A DNA stretch of 64,000 nt. Source: Coremacera marginata (taxonomy: Eukaryota; Arthropoda; Insecta; Diptera; Sciomyzidae). A model generated the notes under the pieces. That model had not been told where the DNA came from, did not search any database, and saw only the letters and a program-made list of their open reading frames with translations. The position numbers and the translations under genes are program-made. Shown here piece after piece: positions 61,716 to 64,000 of this stretch (position 1 is the stretch's first letter; each line of letters starts with the position of its first letter). Location of the stretch: positions 46,756,960 to 46,820,959 of the forward strand of contig OU612046.1 in the NCBI GenBank assembly GCA_914767935.1, in the 5' to 3' direction.

Positions 61716-62858
61716 CTAATTAATATAGAAGCCAAGTTTTACAATTTTCTACACAACAGTTAGCTTTTTTGGACCAATAAACAAATCGGGGACATCATTA
61801 ACACATGTTTTAACTCTGCAAATGGGAAGCACATACGATTTAGACGAATTAAGTATAAGATCCTTGCTATCGGCCCACACATTGATGCAGCAGAGGTCCT
61901 CATTCATTCTGCAACATAGGTCATCAATAAGTCCAGTACATCTAGATAAATACAACTGAACGTCATCAGCATAAGCGTGAATAGATGCATGTTTGCAAAC
62001 AGAAAAAATGTCATTGTGAACATTGAAATATTAGGGGGCCAAGTATGGACCCTTGTGGAATACCACTTAATACAGATTTATACCCAGATGACAATTGACC
62101 AACTTTTACTTTTTGATATCTATTACACAAATAACCGGACAGAAGATTAACAGCACTGTCACAGAATCCAAACAACTAATTAAGCTTACTACATAAGAGT
62201 TGATGGTTAACGTTATCAAAAGCTTTCGAAAAATCTAGCAAATACAGAAGTGTCATAGAACCAGCATCATATTCCGGCCGTACATCGTCGGTGACCTTAA
62301 CCATAGCAGAGGAACACCCATGTCCTGACCTAAAACCTGATTGATAAGGGGATAGAAGATTATTATGAACTAAATAGTTGGTTATTTGTTGCGCCATAAG
62401 TTTCTCACAAACCTTAGCCAATGGCGATAAAATACTTATGGGCCTAAAATCATTGACATTACAAGGGTTTGCTTTTTTGCTACTGGAAGTACGATGGCAA
62501 CTTTCCAAAGATCAGGGAATGAAGACGACATTAAACTGAAATTAATAATGTGCGTTAAAAATTGTATTATTTGCGGCAACAATAGCTTAATCAACTCAAA
62601 AGGAATGCCATCCTCAGAGATAGCATTCGATTTGATCTGTGATATACTTTTTCCGACATCAAGTTCAACAACAGGAGAAAAACTAAAAGATTGTTGCATC
62701 GCTCGAGTGTATGGGCATGGAAAACTTACTGCAAAAATATTATTATTAGAAGGAAGGACATTATTAACAAAAAAGTTATTAAGACTAATGGGATCTAAAG
62801 TGCATTCGGTATTATTTTTGCTGCAGACTCCAAGTTTTTTCAAGGAGGTACATGACAT
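61716..62858 (-). pseudogene. LINE copy C, reverse transcriptase relic
   Basis: Minus-strand frames: 'SLKKLGVCSKNNTECTLDP', 'ISQIKSNAISEDGIPFELI', 'SFPDLWKVAIVLPVAKKQ', then 'SPYQSGFRSGHGCSSAMVK', 'LYLLDFSKAFDNVNHQLLC', the catalytic 'HAYADDVQLYLS' (about 61945-61980) and 'DSKDLILNSSKSYVLPICR'. There are frameshifts near 62460 and 62180. The order and motifs match copies A and B, and it is closest to copy A in the N-terminal part. Confidence 0.88.
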
Positions 62859-62870
62859 TCGCGGCAGAGA

Positions 62871-63735
62871 AAACAGAACTTTTTTAAAAATTCATAACTC
62901 ATTCAAAAACAAACATTTTTCCAAAATTTTATTATTGCTTGTTATATTGTTTTATTATTGTAGAGAATTGAACAAATTACAAGAAAAAAATTCAAAAAAA
63001 TATATTTTTCACTCCAACATGGTTTGCAACCTCGTGTTTGCAGCGCTGGGAGTTGCAAAAATTGTCCGATCTGGAAAAAAGTGACTTTTTTAAATCTTAA
63101 CAAAATTGGTTATCGTATGCCACGAGCTTTTTTTCAAATTTTTTTTTTTCAATTTTTGGTGATGTTCCAAATTTGAAAGTGTGTTTTTTCGAAAAAATAT
63201 TGACTCTAAAAATCGAAAAAAAATTTTAAAAAAAGCTCGTGTCATACGATAGCGAATTAAGTCTAAAAAAATAAAAAATTTTTATTTTAAATTTTTTTAG
63301 CCGCAACCAGTACGAAAAACATGGTTTCGAGATAAACGCGTTCAAAATTTGTGAACAAAGAAAAAAAAAGTTACCTTCAATCTGCCATGCCTGCTTCGTA
63401 TCTACTGTATGCCTTCGTTATCTTGTGTTGTGCTGTTTCTAATAGTTTTTTGCAATCGTTTAGCAATTCAGGCTTCACCCTTCACCCTTCAAGTAGGTAC
63501 GAAATAACAAAAACCAAAAGTCAGGTAGCAAGTAAAACAAGTATGTATATAACAGCTGCCGTACGTAGGTAACGCAAAAATTAAAAATGCGCTCTCACTA
63601 ATCCAGCTGTAACTTTTGAACCCGTAGGAATTTTTACATGAAATTTTTTTTCTTAGAATCTTAAGAATATTTGCTAATACAAAATTATTAAAAAAAGTCG
63701 ATTTCAAAAAACTGCCAATGTTATGTGACCCCTTA
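62871..63735. repeat. Repeat-rich stretch with a hairpin and a TTAA-bounded right end
   Basis: An inverted pair at 63111-63134 and 63228-63251 (TATCGTATGCCACGAGC and its complement, one mismatch) encloses A/T runs. A segment at 63301-63342 ('cgaaaaacatggtttcgag' and 'ataaacgcgtt') also occurs at 20598-20640 inside the TTAA-flanked element. The right edge 'gttatgtgacccc' followed by TTAA (63733-63736) looks like the end of another TTAA-targeted element (GGGGTCACATAAC inverted), but the left end was not found. Confidence 0.45.
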
Positions 63736-63736
63736 A

Positions 63737-64000
63737 GTTATTCCACAGCATTTTCGTCGGGAGAGAGTGTTCTAGTTTGTTCGAGAAATATCGCATTTTA
63801 GCCTGTCTCGTTAAACTAACAGCTAAATTGCTCGCTAATCACAGTGTGAGATTTTATCAATCTAGGAGGACAAAAGTAAAAAAAAAACATCCAAAAAATG
63901 CATGTTTTTTTCTTCAAAATAAAGCTAGTACATACATAAAGCCATGCCAAAAGTTTGAAAATGATTGATTATCAGATATATCTAAAACAGCAGTCGTAAA
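63737..64000. other. Gene-free stretch to the window end
   Basis: AT-rich; a plus-strand open frame (63777-63968) has no recognisable features. Confidence 0.35.

Larger units (their letters stand above)
59868..62870 (-). mobile_element. LINE copy C: 3' tail, ORF2 relic and an internal insertion
   Basis: The minus-strand LINE runs from about 62870 (5'-truncated) to 59868. The 3' end is a simple-repeat tail of AAATCAAT-type units (59868-59930 as TTGATTTAT on the plus strand). The RT relic lies at 61716-62858 and the C-terminal coding part at 60153-60640. Between them, about 60640-61715, is unrelated sequence that does not continue the LINE protein and is probably another insertion, although no TIR or target duplication was resolved. 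The LINE entered the dispersed repeat at 59867. Confidence 0.65.

Noticed and set aside
62494..63084. 196-codon plus-strand open frame
   Set aside because: Its first two-thirds are antisense to the LINE copy C reverse transcriptase.

Overview
The window looks like transposon-rich, strongly AT-biased DNA from a higher fly (Diptera, Brachycera). The pointers are a gypsy-type errantivirus primed by tRNA-Lys, mariner, pogo, hAT-like and Penelope-like relics, several non-LTR (LINE) fragments, and a dispersed repeat with the 'gacagacagacgg ... gggtataaaa' module that I recall from fly genomes. A mariner relic with DD41D spacing would fit the rosa group described from tephritid fruit flies, but that is a weak clue to family. 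I found no convincing host protein-coding gene, rRNA, tRNA or CRISPR array. Nearly every readable protein belongs to a mobile element, so this is probably intergenic or deep-intronic DNA.

Layout from the left. 1-1250: minus-strand LINE reverse-transcriptase relic. 5.8-10.0 kb: a diverged duplication, a foldback element flanked by TTAA, a Penelope-like GIY-YIG fragment, and a mariner pseudogene split by a second TTAA-flanked foldback element. 11.7-13.6 kb: pogo/Tigger pseudogene split by a 5'-truncated LINE. 16-28 kb: two hAT-like elements with TIRs and 8-bp target duplications, a decayed ORF, a third TTAA-flanked element and a diverged direct repeat. 28.2 kb: a 0.63-kb TTA microsatellite. 34.4-36.1 kb: a 1.67-kb array of a 7-bp unit. 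36.9-37.6 kb: a palindromised mariner. 41-46 kb: dispersed tandem-repeat element, a second LINE RT relic, and a long-TIR element. 46.5-54.0 kb: a complete errantivirus on the minus strand. 54.5-63.7 kb: further LINE fragments, a Helitron-like repeat, a tRNA-like Pol III unit, a small TIR element, a second copy of the dispersed repeat and a third LINE relic.

The errantivirus (46546-53975, about 7.43 kb) is the one element with full-length genes. Its two 410-bp LTRs read as identical, it is bounded by a TATA target duplication, and it carries a tRNA-Lys primer site, a polypurine tract and open gag, pol and env frames. Gag and pol overlap in -1 phase, with a U UUU UUA slippery heptamer at the point where the pol frame opens. 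Env has no ATG of its own but has a splice acceptor just before its signal peptide, so it is probably made from a spliced RNA. This is a very recent insertion that could still be active. Everything else is decayed, and the nesting order (for example foldback element inside mariner, LINE inside pogo) gives a relative history of insertions.
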